A DNA stretch of 64,000 bases from Poindextera sp036272595 (GCA_036272595.1 DATAYM010000091.1:31115-95114), one strand, 5' to 3'. Positions 41,800 through 50,188 are shown, counted from the first letter of the stretch. The notes: generated by a model from the sequence alone, not told the origin. Translations and numbers: made by a program.

Positions 41800-43260
41800 A
41801 TGACGGCCACGATCCTGCAACCGGGCGCGACCTGCTGGCGGATCGAGCCGGCGCGCCGGGCGACCTTCCTGGTCGACGGCCTGGACTATTTTTCCGCCGT
41901 GCGGCTGGCGCTGGCCAATGCGCGCCGTTCGGTGCTGCTGCTCGGCTGGGGGTTCGACCCGCGCACGCGGCTGCAGCCGGACGGCATCGAGCGCGGCGAC
42001 GAGGCGGACGGGATCGGCCAGGTGCTGCTCGACCTGGCCAGGCTGCGGCCGGACATCGACATTCGCCTGCTGATCTGGAAGTCGGCCCTGCCGATCGCGG
42101 CCTCGCAGCACTTCTTCCCGCACCGGGCGCGGGCCTGGTTCGCCGACACGCCGGTGCATTTCCGCCTGGACAACGCCACGCCGCTGGCCGGGTGCCATCA
42201 CCAGAAGGTGGTGGTGATCGACGACGCGGTCGCGTTCTGCGGTGGGGCCGATTTCGGCGTCGACCGCTGGGACAGTCCGGCCCACCTGGACAGGGACGCG
42301 CGCCGGCTCGATCCGACCTACAGCGTCCATCCGCCCCGGCACGAGGTGGGCATGATGGTCGACGGCGCCGCGGCCCGCGCCCTCGGGGACCTGGCGCGGG
42401 AGCGCTGGCGGCGGGCCACCGGTGAGGTGCTCGCGCCGCCGCCGGCGGCGGAGGACGATCCGTGGCCGGCGCCGATCAAGCCGGATATCGTCGATACGGC
42501 GGTCGCCATCGCCCGCACCGAGCCGGCCTGGGCCGGCCGGCCGCTGGTCGACGAATGGAAAGATCTGACCCTGGCCTCGATCGCCCGCGCCCGGCGGGTG
42601 ATCTACCTGGAGAACCAATACTTCACCTCGCCGGTGATCGCCGAGGCCATCGCCAAGCGGCTGGGCGAGCCGGACGGGCCGGAGGTGGTGTTCATCTCGG
42701 CCGAGCGCAGCCCGAGCTGGTTCGATCGGCTGACCATGGACCGCACCCGCACCCTGGTGCTGCGCCGGCTGCAGCGGGCCGACGTCTTCGGCCGCTTCCG
42801 CGCCTATCACCCCGACACCAGCGCGGGACGGCCGATCATCATCCATGCCAAGCTGGCCATCACCGACGACGTGGTGCGGATCGGCTCGGCCAACCTCAAC
42901 AACCGCTCGTGCGCGCTGGACACCGAGTGCGAGCTGGCGATCGAGGCCTCGGACCCGGCCATGGCCGGCGCGGTCGAGCGGCTGCGCGACCGGCTGGTCG
43001 GCCACTATCTGCACCGCACCCCCCAGGACGTCGCCGCCGCCGTCGCCCGGCATGGCGGCCTGATCGGGGCGATCGAGGCGCTGAACCGGCAGGGGCGGCT
43101 GAAACCCATCAGGCCGCTGAAGATGGGCGCGTTCACCAGCCTGATCGCCACCTGGCATCTTGGCGATCCGATCGGCGTCGGCGACGCCTGGAAGCCCTGG
43201 CGGCGCAAGGCGGTGCTGCACGCTCAGGTGCAGGCGGTGCTGCGTGGCGACTCCGGCTAG
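41800..43260 (+). CDS. Phospholipase D-like / cardiolipin synthase-type protein
   Basis: 486 aa. Two HKD motifs are visible: HHQKVVVIDDAVAFCGGADF (about 130) and HAKLAITDDVVRIGSANLNN (about 350), giving a complete catalytic pair. No long N-terminal membrane region is present, so it is closer to soluble PLD-type phosphodiesterases than to classical membrane cardiolipin synthases. It converges on an endonuclease/exonuclease/phosphatase gene with a four-base overlap of stop codons. This PLD/EEP neighbourhood is, to my knowledge, recurrent in alphaproteobacteria. Substrate phospholipid or otherwise is not fixed. Confidence 0.87.
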   Translation: MTATILQPGATCWRIEPARRATFLVDGLDYFSAVRLALANARRSVLLLGWGFDPRTRLQPDGIERGDEADGIGQVLLDLARLRPDIDIRLLIWKSALPIAASQHFFPHRARAWFADTPVHFRLDNATPLAGCHHQKVVVIDDAVAFCGGADFGVDRWDSPAHLDRDARRLDPTYSVHPPRHEVGMMVDGAAARALGDLARERWRRATGEVLAPPPAAEDDPWPAPIKPDIVDTAVAIARTEPAWAGRPLVDEWKDLTLASIARARRVIYLENQYFTSPVIAEAIAKRLGEPDGPEVVFISAERSPSWFDRLTMDRTRTLVLRRLQRADVFGRFRAYHPDTSAGRPIIIHAKLAITDDVVRIGSANLNNRSCALDTECELAIEASDPAMAGAVERLRDRLVGHYLHRTPQDVAAAVARHGGLIGAIEALNRQGRLKPIRPLKMGAFTSLIATWHLGDPIGVGDAWKPWRRKAVLHAQVQAVLRGDSG

Positions 43261-43991
43261 CCGGTAAGCTCGAAATCCATCACCAGCGGCAGATGGTCGG
43301 AGGCCAGGCGCGTGACGGCGTTGAAGGGCGCGGCGATCGAGGTCACGCGGATGCCCGGCGTCACGAACACATGGTCGATCCGCAGCACCGGAAAGACCGA
43401 CGGAAAGGTCGAGGTCGGCGGCCCACGCGGCGCCAGGCGCCGGGCGTCGCGCATCCGGGCCGCCAGGGTGCGATAGACGATCGAGGGGGCCGTGGCGTTG
43501 AAGTCGCCGAGCAGGATGGCCGGCGCGGTGCAATCGGGGCAGTCCAGCCAGTCCGGTCCGGCCAGGGTCGCCGCCTGGCGGCGCTGCTCGCGCGGCACCA
43601 GGCCCAGGTGCGAGGTGACGATCTGCACCTCGGTCTCGTCGATCTCGACGACCACCCACAGCGCCCCGCGCGGCTCGACCTGCACGCGGCCGTTCAGGCC
43701 GGGCAGGGGACCGGCCTTGACCAGCCGCTCCGGCAGCGAGGTCAGGATGGCGTCGCCATAGCGCTCCTCCTCGACCTGCAGGGCGGCGTTGAAGTGGCAG
43801 ACCATGTCCAGGCCGCGGGCGATCTCGTGCGCCTGGTCGACGCCGCCGCTGCGGGCGCGGCCGACGTCCAGTTCCTGCAACGCCACGATGTCCGGCTCGT
43901 AGGCGGCGATGGCGTCGACGATGCGGCCGACGTCCAGCCGGCGGTCGGTGCCGATGCAGCCGTGGACGTTGTAGGTCAGGATGCGGGTCAT
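43257..43991 (-). CDS. Endonuclease/exonuclease/phosphatase-family protein
   Basis: 244 aa from the ATG at 43991. The EEP active-site set is complete: TYNVHGCIG at the N-terminus, VALQELDVGR (about 40), TSHLGL (about 130), ILLGDFNAT (about 160), RIDHVFV (about 205) and SDHLPLVMDFEL at the end. The family cleaves phosphodiester or phosphomonoester bonds, in nucleic acids or phospholipids. No signal peptide is seen. Its stop overlaps the PLD stop on the opposite strand, which suggests a lipid phosphodiester role, by context only. Confidence 0.88.
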   Translation of the reverse strand: MTRILTYNVHGCIGTDRRLDVGRIVDAIAAYEPDIVALQELDVGRARSGGVDQAHEIARGLDMVCHFNAALQVEEERYGDAILTSLPERLVKAGPLPGLNGRVQVEPRGALWVVVEIDETEVQIVTSHLGLVPREQRRQAATLAGPDWLDCPDCTAPAILLGDFNATAPSIVYRTLAARMRDARRLAPRGPPTSTFPSVFPVLRIDHVFVTPGIRVTSIAAPFNAVTRLASDHLPLVMDFELTG

Positions 43992-44073
43992 GGCGGCCTC
44001 AGGTTGACGCAAACGTCATGATTGCGCACCGGCGCCGGGGCCTTATCATTGCGGACCGGCCTGGAGACGACGC

Positions 44074-45270
44074 ATGGACCTCGATTTTTCGCCCGAAGAC
44101 CTGGCTTTCCGCGAGGAGGTGCGCGCCTTCATTGAACAGAACTATCCCGACCACCTTCGAGGAAAACACGTCAACGAGGATTCGTTCCAGAAGGAAGACT
44201 ACGTCTCCTGGCATCGAATTCTGGCGAAAAAGGGCTGGATCGCGCCCAGCTGGCCGAAGGAGTTCGGCGGCACGGACTGGACGCCGACGCAGAAATACAT
44301 CTGGTCGGAGGAACTGGCCCGCGCCGACACCCTGCCCATCCTGCCCTTCGGCATCTCCATGGTCGCGCCGGTGATCTACACCTTCGGCACACCCGAACAG
44401 AAGGCCCGCTTCCTGCCGCCCACCTACAACGGCGACATCTGGTGGTGCCAGGGCTATTCCGAGCCGGGTTCGGGCTCGGACCTGGCCTCGCTGCGCACCC
44501 GCGCCGTGCGCGAGGGCGACCACTACATCGTCAACGGCCAGAAGACCTGGACCACCTATGCTCAGTATGCTGACTGGGGCTTCTTCCTGGTCCGCACCAA
44601 CCCGGACGTGAAGCCGCAGGCCGGCATCAGCTTCCTCTTGATCGACATGAAGTCGCCCGGCGTCACCGTGCGCCCGATCATCACCCTGGGCGGCGAGCAC
44701 GAGGTCAACGACGTCTTCCTGGACAATGTGAAGGTGCCGGTCGAGCAGCGCATCTTCGAGGAGAACCAGGGCTGGACCGCCGCCAAGTTCCTGCTGGCCA
44801 ACGAGCGGTCCGGCATCGCCGCCGTCGCCCGCTCGCGGCGCGGCATCGAGCGGGTGCGCGACATCGCCTCCGCCGAGATGGGCGACGACGCCGCGCCGCT
44901 GCTGCGCGACCCCCTGTTCAAGCGCAAGGTGGCCGAGCTGGAGATCGACCTGATGGCGCTGGAATATACCGAGCTGCGCACCCTGGCGGCCGAGAGCGCC
45001 GGCAAGGGGCCCGGTCCGGAATCCTCGCTGCTGAAGATCAAGGGCACCGAGATCCAGCAGCGGGTCAACGAACTGGCGCTCGAGGCGGTCGGCCACTACG
45101 GCGCCCCCTATTTCCGCGGCTTCCCGCCGGGCGACAACCGCTATCCCATCGGCCCCGACTACGCCCACGACGCCGCCCCGACCTACTTCAACGGCCGCAA
45201 GACCTCGATCTACGGTGGCTCCAACGAGATCCAGCGCAACATCATCGCCAAGATGGTGCTGGGTTTGTGA
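44074..45270 (+). CDS. Acyl-CoA dehydrogenase (pimeloyl-CoA dehydrogenase large-subunit-like)
   Basis: 398 aa. Motifs are DLDFSPEDLAFREEVRAF at the N-terminus, WCQGYSEPGSGSDLASLRT (about 125), VNGQKTWTTYAQYADWGF and the C-terminal KTSIYGGSNEIQRNIIAK. The length and N-terminus match PimC-like proteins. A PimD-like partner is encoded at 45990, but the two genes are separated by about 720 bases containing a repeat-bordered DUF559 gene. PimC/PimD enzymes desaturate dicarboxylic or related acyl-CoAs. Confidence 0.9.
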   Translation: MDLDFSPEDLAFREEVRAFIEQNYPDHLRGKHVNEDSFQKEDYVSWHRILAKKGWIAPSWPKEFGGTDWTPTQKYIWSEELARADTLPILPFGISMVAPVIYTFGTPEQKARFLPPTYNGDIWWCQGYSEPGSGSDLASLRTRAVREGDHYIVNGQKTWTTYAQYADWGFFLVRTNPDVKPQAGISFLLIDMKSPGVTVRPIITLGGEHEVNDVFLDNVKVPVEQRIFEENQGWTAAKFLLANERSGIAAVARSRRGIERVRDIASAEMGDDAAPLLRDPLFKRKVAELEIDLMALEYTELRTLAAESAGKGPGPESSLLKIKGTEIQQRVNELALEAVGHYGAPYFRGFPPGDNRYPIGPDYAHDAAPTYFNGRKTSIYGGSNEIQRNIIAKMVLGL

Positions 45271-45285
45271 GCCACAGCGAAGAAA

Positions 45286-45310
45286 AGCCCCTTCCCCTTC
45301 GGGAAAGGCT
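45286..45310. repeat. GC-rich palindrome R1
   Basis: AGCCCCTTCCC-CTTC-GGGAAAGGCT hairpin with one mismatch, 16 bases after the stop of the PimC-like gene. It shares AAAAGCCCCTTCCCC with R2. Confidence 0.55.
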
Positions 45311-45377
45311 CAGCGACCTTCCTTCAGCTCATCCAGCAGACCGCAAGGCCATGAGCGATGAGGCTGGACCGCAAAAG

Positions 45378-45402
45378 CCCCTTCCCCCTCGCGGGGAAGG
45401 GG
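45378..45402. repeat. GC-rich palindrome R2
   Basis: CCCCTTCCCC-CTCGC-GGGGAAGGGG, a perfect ten-base stem with a five-base loop. Its right flank TTGGGGATGGGGGC is the complement of the left flanks of R3 and R4. Confidence 0.65.
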
Positions 45403-45496
45403 TTGGGGATGGGGGCGCCGACGCGAGCCTTGGGGATGTCCCTCTGATCTCGGAGGGGATTGGCCGGAGACGTCGGCGCGACACCCCCACCCCTGA

Positions 45497-45519
45497 CCCC
45501 TCCCCGCAAGGGGGAGGGG
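45497..45519. repeat. GC-rich palindrome R3
   Basis: CCCCTCCCC-GCAAG-GGGGAGGGG, a perfect nine-base stem in the opposite orientation to R2, with left flank CACCCCCACCCCTGA. It lies just upstream of the DUF559 domain coding region. Confidence 0.65.
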
Positions 45520-45557
45520 AACAGCTCAGTCCCCCAGCTCACGCACCACGCTTACCA

Positions 45558-45980
45558 GTGCGAGCCCGTCCGCGACCGTCAGGCGCCGTCCAGACCTCCG
45601 AGCGCGGAGAGCGCCTCGCGCCGCGTCTGAGATCGAACGCCACCCCCACCGAGAAAAGGCTTTGGGGCGCGCTTCGCAGACTCGATCTGGATGGAACGCA
45701 CTTTCGCCGCCAAGCCCCGTTCGGTCCTTACGTCGTCGACTTCGTCTGCCACAAAGCGCGCCTGATCATCGAGGTCGACGGCGGCATCCACCGTCATCCG
45801 GCCGTCGCCGTTCGTGACGCGGAGCGCCAGATATGGCTGGAGCAGCGCGGCTATCGTGTGGTCCGGGTCCGGAACCAGGATGCGCTCTACGAACCCGTCG
45901 CCGTCGCCGCGCAGATCGCGGGCCTGATCGGCGCTCCCACCCCAACCCCTCCCCACAAGGGCGAGGGGCTTTCAGAGTAG
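45558..45980 (+). CDS. DUF559-domain (Vsr-like nuclease-fold) protein
   Basis: 140 aa from the GTG at 45558. The core, from LRSNATPTEKRLWGALR to VVRVRNQDALYEPVAV, is the DUF559 domain. RRQAPFGPYVVDFVCHKARL and IIEVDGGIHRHP carry the Asp and Glu expected of the PD-(D/E)xK/Vsr-like fold, so a DNA-cleaving or nicking activity is plausible but unproven. The frame is open from a GTG at 45267 that overlaps the preceding stop, and an ATG lies at 45351. Those extra codons would translate repeats R1-R3 into Pro/Gly-rich text, so I prefer the later start. The C-terminal PTPTPPHKGEGLSE is encoded by repeat R4. Confidence 0.78.
   Translation: MRARPRPSGAVQTSERGERLAPRLRSNATPTEKRLWGALRRLDLDGTHFRRQAPFGPYVVDFVCHKARLIIEVDGGIHRHPAVAVRDAERQIWLEQRGYRVVRVRNQDALYEPVAVAAQIAGLIGAPTPTPPHKGEGLSE
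45936..45972. repeat. GC-rich palindrome R4 with flank
   Basis: CCACCCC flank, then CCCCTCCCC-ACAAG-(G)GGCGAGGGG with one stem mismatch, same orientation as R3. It encodes the C-terminus of the DUF559 protein and ends at the right border of the cassette. Confidence 0.55.
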
Positions 45981-45989
45981 GTCCCTCCG

Positions 45990-47135
45990 ATGGATTTCAA
46001 CTTCACCGAAGAACAGTCGATGCTGCGTGACACGGTCACCAGCTTCCTCAACGACAAATACGATTTCGAAGCCCGCAAGGGCATCGTGAAGTCGGAAGCG
46101 GGCTGGCGGCCGGACTATTGGAAGGCCTTCGCCGACGAGTTGGGCATCCTCGGCGCGCCGTTCTCCGAAGAGCTCGGCGGCCTGGGCGGCGGGGCGGTCG
46201 AAAACATGATCGTCATGGAGGCGTTCGGCCGCGCCCTGGTGGTCGAGCCCTATCTGGGCACGGTGGTGATCGGCGGCGGCTTCCTGAAGCACTCCGGCCA
46301 CCCGCGCGCCGCCGAACTGATCGGCGGCATCGTCGGCGGCGATGTGGTGATCGCCTTCGCCTATGCCGAGCCGCAGGGCCGCTACAACTGGGCGGACCTG
46401 AAGACCACGGCGAAGGCCGACGGCGGCGGCTATGTGCTGAACGGCCACAAGGCGGTGGTGGTCGGCGCGCCCTGGGCCACCCACCTGATCGTCACCGCCC
46501 GCACTGGCGGAAGCCAGCGCGAGGCCAGCGGCGTCTCGGTCTTCCTGGTCGACAAGGCCGCCAAGGGCGTGGTCACCGTCGACTATCCGACCGTCGACGG
46601 CCAGCGCGCCTCGGAAGTCTATCTGGAGAACGTCCAGGTCCCCGCTGAGGCGCTGATCGGCCCCGCCGACGCCGGCCTGCCGCTGATCGAAAAGGTGATC
46701 GACGAGGCGACGGCCGCGTCTCTCGCCGAGGCCATGGGCGTCCTGGCCAAGCTGCACGAGGGCACGCTGGACTACACCAAGCAGCGCAAGCAGTTCGGCC
46801 AGCCGATCGGCGCCTTCCAGGTGCTGCAGCACCGCATGGTCGACATGTTCATCGCCGTCGAACAGTCGACCTCGATCACCTACATGGCGACGCTGAAGCT
46901 GGACCAGGCCGACGCCGAGCGGGCCAAGGCGGTTTCCGCCGCCAAGGCCCATGTGGGCAAGGCGCTGCGATTCGTCGGCCAGAACGCCATTCAGCTGCAC
47001 GGCGGCATGGGCATGACCGACGAGCTGGCCATCGGCCACTACTTCAAGCGCGCCACGGTCCTGGAAAGCCTGTTCGGCTCGGTGGACCACCAGTTGCGCC
47101 GCTACGAGGCGCTGTCGTTCGACGTCGCCGCCTGA
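45990..47135 (+). CDS. Acyl-CoA dehydrogenase (pimeloyl-CoA dehydrogenase small-subunit-like)
   Basis: 381 aa. The N-terminus DFNFTEEQSMLRDTVTSFL, the mid region VLNGHKAVVVGAPWATHLIV and the C-terminal RKQFGQPIGAFQVLQHRMVD and QLHGGMGMTDELAIGHYFKR match PimD-like proteins. The WCQGFSEP-type segment is replaced by IAFAYAEPQGRYNWADLKT. It should pair with the 398-aa protein encoded at 44074. The ATG follows the end of the DUF559 cassette by 17 bases, with a weak ribosome site (GGTCCCTCC lies just upstream), so the insertion may affect its expression. Confidence 0.9.
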   Translation: MDFNFTEEQSMLRDTVTSFLNDKYDFEARKGIVKSEAGWRPDYWKAFADELGILGAPFSEELGGLGGGAVENMIVMEAFGRALVVEPYLGTVVIGGGFLKHSGHPRAAELIGGIVGGDVVIAFAYAEPQGRYNWADLKTTAKADGGGYVLNGHKAVVVGAPWATHLIVTARTGGSQREASGVSVFLVDKAAKGVVTVDYPTVDGQRASEVYLENVQVPAEALIGPADAGLPLIEKVIDEATAASLAEAMGVLAKLHEGTLDYTKQRKQFGQPIGAFQVLQHRMVDMFIAVEQSTSITYMATLKLDQADAERAKAVSAAKAHVGKALRFVGQNAIQLHGGMGMTDELAIGHYFKRATVLESLFGSVDHQLRRYEALSFDVAA

Positions 47136-47301
47136 GTCGGCGATTTTCCCTACGGTCACAGTCACTTAGGGACGGATTGCGCCACTGAATAGCGCCGTTC
47201 GGGCATCTATGCGGGCCGGCGAATCCCGGATTTCCGCAGGGAGTTCAAGCGGTTCACAAGGGTCGCCATGCGACAAAATGGTCCGAACCCTGATCTTTTC
47301 C

Positions 47302-47329
47302 TTGCAATTTGTCGCAAACCTGTCATATT
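47302..47329 (+). promoter_or_regulatory. Possible promoter of the small gene at 47425
   Basis: TTGCAA (47302-47307) and CATATT (47324-47329), 16 bases apart, in a locally AT-rich stretch about 95 bases upstream of the small ORF. Neither hexamer is a strong match, so this is tentative. Confidence 0.3.
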
Positions 47330-47424
47330 TACCCTCGACGCGCTGACGACTTTACGAGGGCTGACCTTACGAGAGCCGCGACGTGTCTCTTTCTGGCTTC
47401 CACGCTGGTTAAGGAGACGCAGCA

Positions 47425-47550
47425 ATGAACCAACTGAGCCTGAACACGGCCATCATGTCCTTCGCCTTCTCGGGCATGCTCGCGCCGCATCCGCGCGGAT
47501 ACGAAGCTCCGCGCCCGGCGACGCCGCCTGCGCAACCGAAAAAGAAGTAG
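47425..47550 (+). CDS. Small hypothetical protein, 41 aa
   Basis: The frame begins MNQLSLNTAIMSFAFSGML and ends PPAQPKKK. A strong ribosome site AAGGAG lies eight bases before the ATG, and a near-perfect intrinsic terminator begins 22 bases after the TAG, so it has the layout of an independent short transcript. The first 20 residues are moderately hydrophobic, possibly a membrane or signal-like segment; the rest is proline-rich with a lysine tail. I do not recognise a family. A regulatory leader or small RNA at the same place is an alternative. Confidence 0.6.
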   Translation: MNQLSLNTAIMSFAFSGMLAPHPRGYEAPRPATPPAQPKKK

Positions 47551-47572
47551 GCTTTTCGGCCAATATGACGAG

Positions 47573-47602
47573 GGCCCTCCGGAGCGATCCGGAGGGCCTT
47601 TT
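47573..47602 (+). terminator. Intrinsic terminator after the small gene
   Basis: GGCCCTCCGGA-GCGA-TCCGGAGGGCC, an eleven-base perfect stem with a four-base loop, followed by TTTT. It is one of the two clearest terminators in the window. Confidence 0.88.
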
Positions 47603-47672
47603 CGTTTGAACTTGTCGCACGGCTCGGTTTTTGCGCTTGTTCCGCCGCCATCTCGAAATGCGGAGCCGCCCC

Positions 47673-48470
47673 ATGACCCTTCTCACCCTCGAAAAGCGCG
47701 GCCATGTCGCGATCCTGACCTTAAACCGGCCGGAGAGCCTGAACGCCCTCGGCGCGCCGGGGGACGGCGATGCGGTGGCCGCGACCTGCGAGCAGGTGAA
47801 CGCCGATGCGGACGTGCGCTGCGTGGTGCTGACCGGCGCCGGCCGGGCCTTTTCCGCCGGCGGCGACGTCAAGGCGATGAAGGCGCGCGAAGGGGCCTTC
47901 GCCGGCAACGGCATCGCCATCCGCGACGGCTATCGCCGCAACATCCACCGCATCGTGCGGTCCATCTACGGACTGGAAGTCCCGGCGATCGCGGCGGTGA
48001 ACGGCGCGGCCATCGGCCTGGGCTGCGATGTCGCCTGCATGACCGACATCCGCATCTGCGCCGAGAATGCCCGCTTCGGCGTCACCTTCCTCAAGCTCGG
48101 CCTGATCCCGGGCGACGGCGGCGCCTGGCTGTTGCCGCGCACCATCGGCATGAGCCGCGCCGCCGAGATGCTGTTCACCGGCGACGTCATCGACGCGGCC
48201 ACCGCGGTGGCCTGGGGCCTGGTCAGCCGCGCGGTCCCGGCCGAGAGCCTGCTGGACGAGGCGCTGGCCCTGGCTGGGCGCATCGCCGCCCAGCCGCCGC
48301 ACGCCCTGCGCCTGGCCAAGTCGCTGCTGCGCCAGGGCCAGTCGGCCTCCTACGACACCCTGATGGAGATGTCGGCGGCCGCCCAGGCCATCTCGCACCT
48401 GACCGAGGACCATATGGAAGGCGTCGACGCCATCCTCGAAAAGCGCGAGGCGGTGTTCAAGGGCGCCTGA
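47673..48470 (+). CDS. Enoyl-CoA hydratase/isomerase family protein
   Basis: 265 aa. Crotonase landmarks: ILTLNRPESLNALG at the N-terminus, the oxyanion-hole FSAGGDVKAMK (about 65), AAVNGAAIGLGCDVACMTDIR (about 105) and FLKLGLIPGDGGAWLLPR (about 140). It probably hydrates or isomerises an enoyl-CoA formed by the PimC/PimD-like pair upstream. A possible earlier ATG lies at 47658. It is separated from the previous genes by the terminator at 47573, so it has its own promoter. Confidence 0.9.
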   Translation: MTLLTLEKRGHVAILTLNRPESLNALGAPGDGDAVAATCEQVNADADVRCVVLTGAGRAFSAGGDVKAMKAREGAFAGNGIAIRDGYRRNIHRIVRSIYGLEVPAIAAVNGAAIGLGCDVACMTDIRICAENARFGVTFLKLGLIPGDGGAWLLPRTIGMSRAAEMLFTGDVIDAATAVAWGLVSRAVPAESLLDEALALAGRIAAQPPHALRLAKSLLRQGQSASYDTLMEMSAAAQAISHLTEDHMEGVDAILEKREAVFKGA

Positions 48471-48580
48471 CGACCCCACGGCGAGGCCTTTTCGTCGAAC
48501 GCCGATGGTCGTAGCCTGCCCCTATAGGCAGCCATGACCAAAGAGCCGCCGTGATCGTCAGGGAGGCGCGGGAGACCGCC

Positions 48581-50188
48581 ATGAGCATCGCCACGACCCA
48601 GGCCCTCGCCGACGCCGACGCCATGTCCGATCTCGAGCGGCTGGAGGCCCGGGTGGACGCCGCGGCCCAGGTCGGCATGCAGCCGGCGGTATGGGCGCAG
48701 CTGCAGCCGGACCGGGTCGCGATCTACGACTATACCGGCCAGAACCGCACCTTCGGGGCGCTGAACGCCAACGCCAACCGGGTCGCCAGGCTGCTGCGCG
48801 ACGCCGGCCTGAAGGCAGGCGACTCCGTGGCGCTGGCCTGCAGCAACCGGGCGGAGTTCTGTGACGTGCTGCTGGCGGTCTTACGGGTCGGCATGCGCTG
48901 CACCCCGGTCAACTGGCACCTGACCGGCGAGGAGATCGGCTACATCGTCAAGGATTGCGAGGCCAGGGCGGTCTTCGCCGATGTCCGTATCGCCGCGGCG
49001 GCGCAGGTCGCGGCGGCGCAGTGCCCGGACCTGGTGCTGAAGGTGGCGATCGGCGGGCCCATCGATGGCTTTAAGGACTATGACGCCGCGCTGGCGCCGC
49101 TCGATCCCGCCGACATTCCCGATCCTGCGCGCGGCTACACCATGCTCTACACCTCCGGCACCACCGGCCGGCCCAAGGGGGTGTTCAAGCCGCAAGCCGC
49201 CTACGGCGCCTTCCAGGCGCAGGCCGACCGCGAGCACGACATCTATCTGTGCACCGGGCCGGCCTATCACGCCGCGCCGCTGGCCGGGAACGTCCGCGCG
49301 CCGCTGATGAACGGCCTGCCGGTGGTCTTCCTCGACCGCTGGGACGCCGAGGAGGTGCTGCGGCTCATTCAGCGGCGCCGGATCACCCACTCGCACTTCG
49401 TGCCGATCATGTTCCAGCGCCTGCTGGCTTTGCCGGCGCAGGTGCGGGCGAAATACGACCTCTCGTCGCTGAAGCGGCTGAACCATGGCGCCGCTCCCTG
49501 TCCGCCGGAGGTGAAGCGGGCGATGATCGAGTGGCTGGGGCCGGTGCTGTCGGAATACTACGCCGGCTCCGAAGGCGGCGCGGGCTTCACGGTGACGTCC
49601 GAGGAATGGCTGCGCAAGCCCGGCACGGTCGGGCGCATGCCCAGCCCGGACGCGGCCCGCATCGTCAACGACGCCGGCGAGGACTGCCCGACGGGGGTCG
49701 CCGGAACCATCTACATGAAGGTCCCGTCGGTCGGCTTCCAATACTACAAGGACGAGAAGAAGACCGAAGCCTCGCGGCTGGGCGAGTATTTCACCCTGGG
49801 CGACATCGGCTATTTCGACGCGGACGGCTACCTCTTCCTCACCGGCCGCAGCGCCGAGACCATCATCGCCGGCGGGGTGAACATCTATCCGCAGGAAATC
49901 GACAACGAACTGATCAAGCATCCGGCGGTGGAGGACAGCTGCACCATCGGCGTGCCGCACGACGAATATGGCGAGGAGGTTCGCGCCGTCATCCAGCTCA
50001 AGCCCGGCCACCAGGCCAGCCCGGCGATGCGCGACCAGATCCTCGCCTTCGCCGTCGCCAACCTCGCCCGGTTCAAGGTCCCGCGCGGGCTGGATTTCGT
50101 CGAGGAGCTGCCGCGCAGCGCCGCCGGCAAGATCCTGCGCAACCGCGTGCGCGAGCCGTATTGGGCGGGACGGGCGCGACAGATCTGA
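48581..50188 (+). CDS. AMP-forming acyl-CoA synthetase
   Basis: 535 aa. The adenylate-forming signatures are LYTSGTTGRPKGV (about 190), EYYAGSEGGAG (about 325), YFTLGDIGYFDADGYLFLTG (about 400) and the catalytic lysine in PRSAAGKILRN near the C-terminus. The enzyme activates a carboxylic acid to its CoA thioester using ATP. An in-frame GTG ten codons upstream is an alternative start. With the PimC/PimD-like pair and crotonase, it completes a short beta-oxidation-like set. The acid substrate is unknown. Confidence 0.9.
   Translation: MSIATTQALADADAMSDLERLEARVDAAAQVGMQPAVWAQLQPDRVAIYDYTGQNRTFGALNANANRVARLLRDAGLKAGDSVALACSNRAEFCDVLLAVLRVGMRCTPVNWHLTGEEIGYIVKDCEARAVFADVRIAAAAQVAAAQCPDLVLKVAIGGPIDGFKDYDAALAPLDPADIPDPARGYTMLYTSGTTGRPKGVFKPQAAYGAFQAQADREHDIYLCTGPAYHAAPLAGNVRAPLMNGLPVVFLDRWDAEEVLRLIQRRRITHSHFVPIMFQRLLALPAQVRAKYDLSSLKRLNHGAAPCPPEVKRAMIEWLGPVLSEYYAGSEGGAGFTVTSEEWLRKPGTVGRMPSPDAARIVNDAGEDCPTGVAGTIYMKVPSVGFQYYKDEKKTEASRLGEYFTLGDIGYFDADGYLFLTGRSAETIIAGGVNIYPQEIDNELIKHPAVEDSCTIGVPHDEYGEEVRAVIQLKPGHQASPAMRDQILAFAVANLARFKVPRGLDFVEELPRSAAGKILRNRVREPYWAGRARQI

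Larger units (their letters stand above)
45285..45972 (+). mobile_element. Candidate repeat-bordered DUF559 cassette
   Basis: A stretch of about 690 bases bounded on the left by AAAAGCCCCTTCCCC and on the right by GGGCGAGGGGCTTTC, which are imperfect inverted copies. Four related GC-rich palindromes lie inside or at the ends. The two on the left point one way and the two on the right point the other way. The segment sits exactly between two acyl-CoA dehydrogenase genes that are usually adjacent. No transposase and no clear target duplication were seen. Confidence 0.45.

Noticed and set aside
45240..45310. R1 palindrome considered as an intrinsic terminator of the PimC-like gene
   Set aside because: It has no T-run, and its sequence matches the other three palindromes around the DUF559 gene, so a repeat-family explanation is better.
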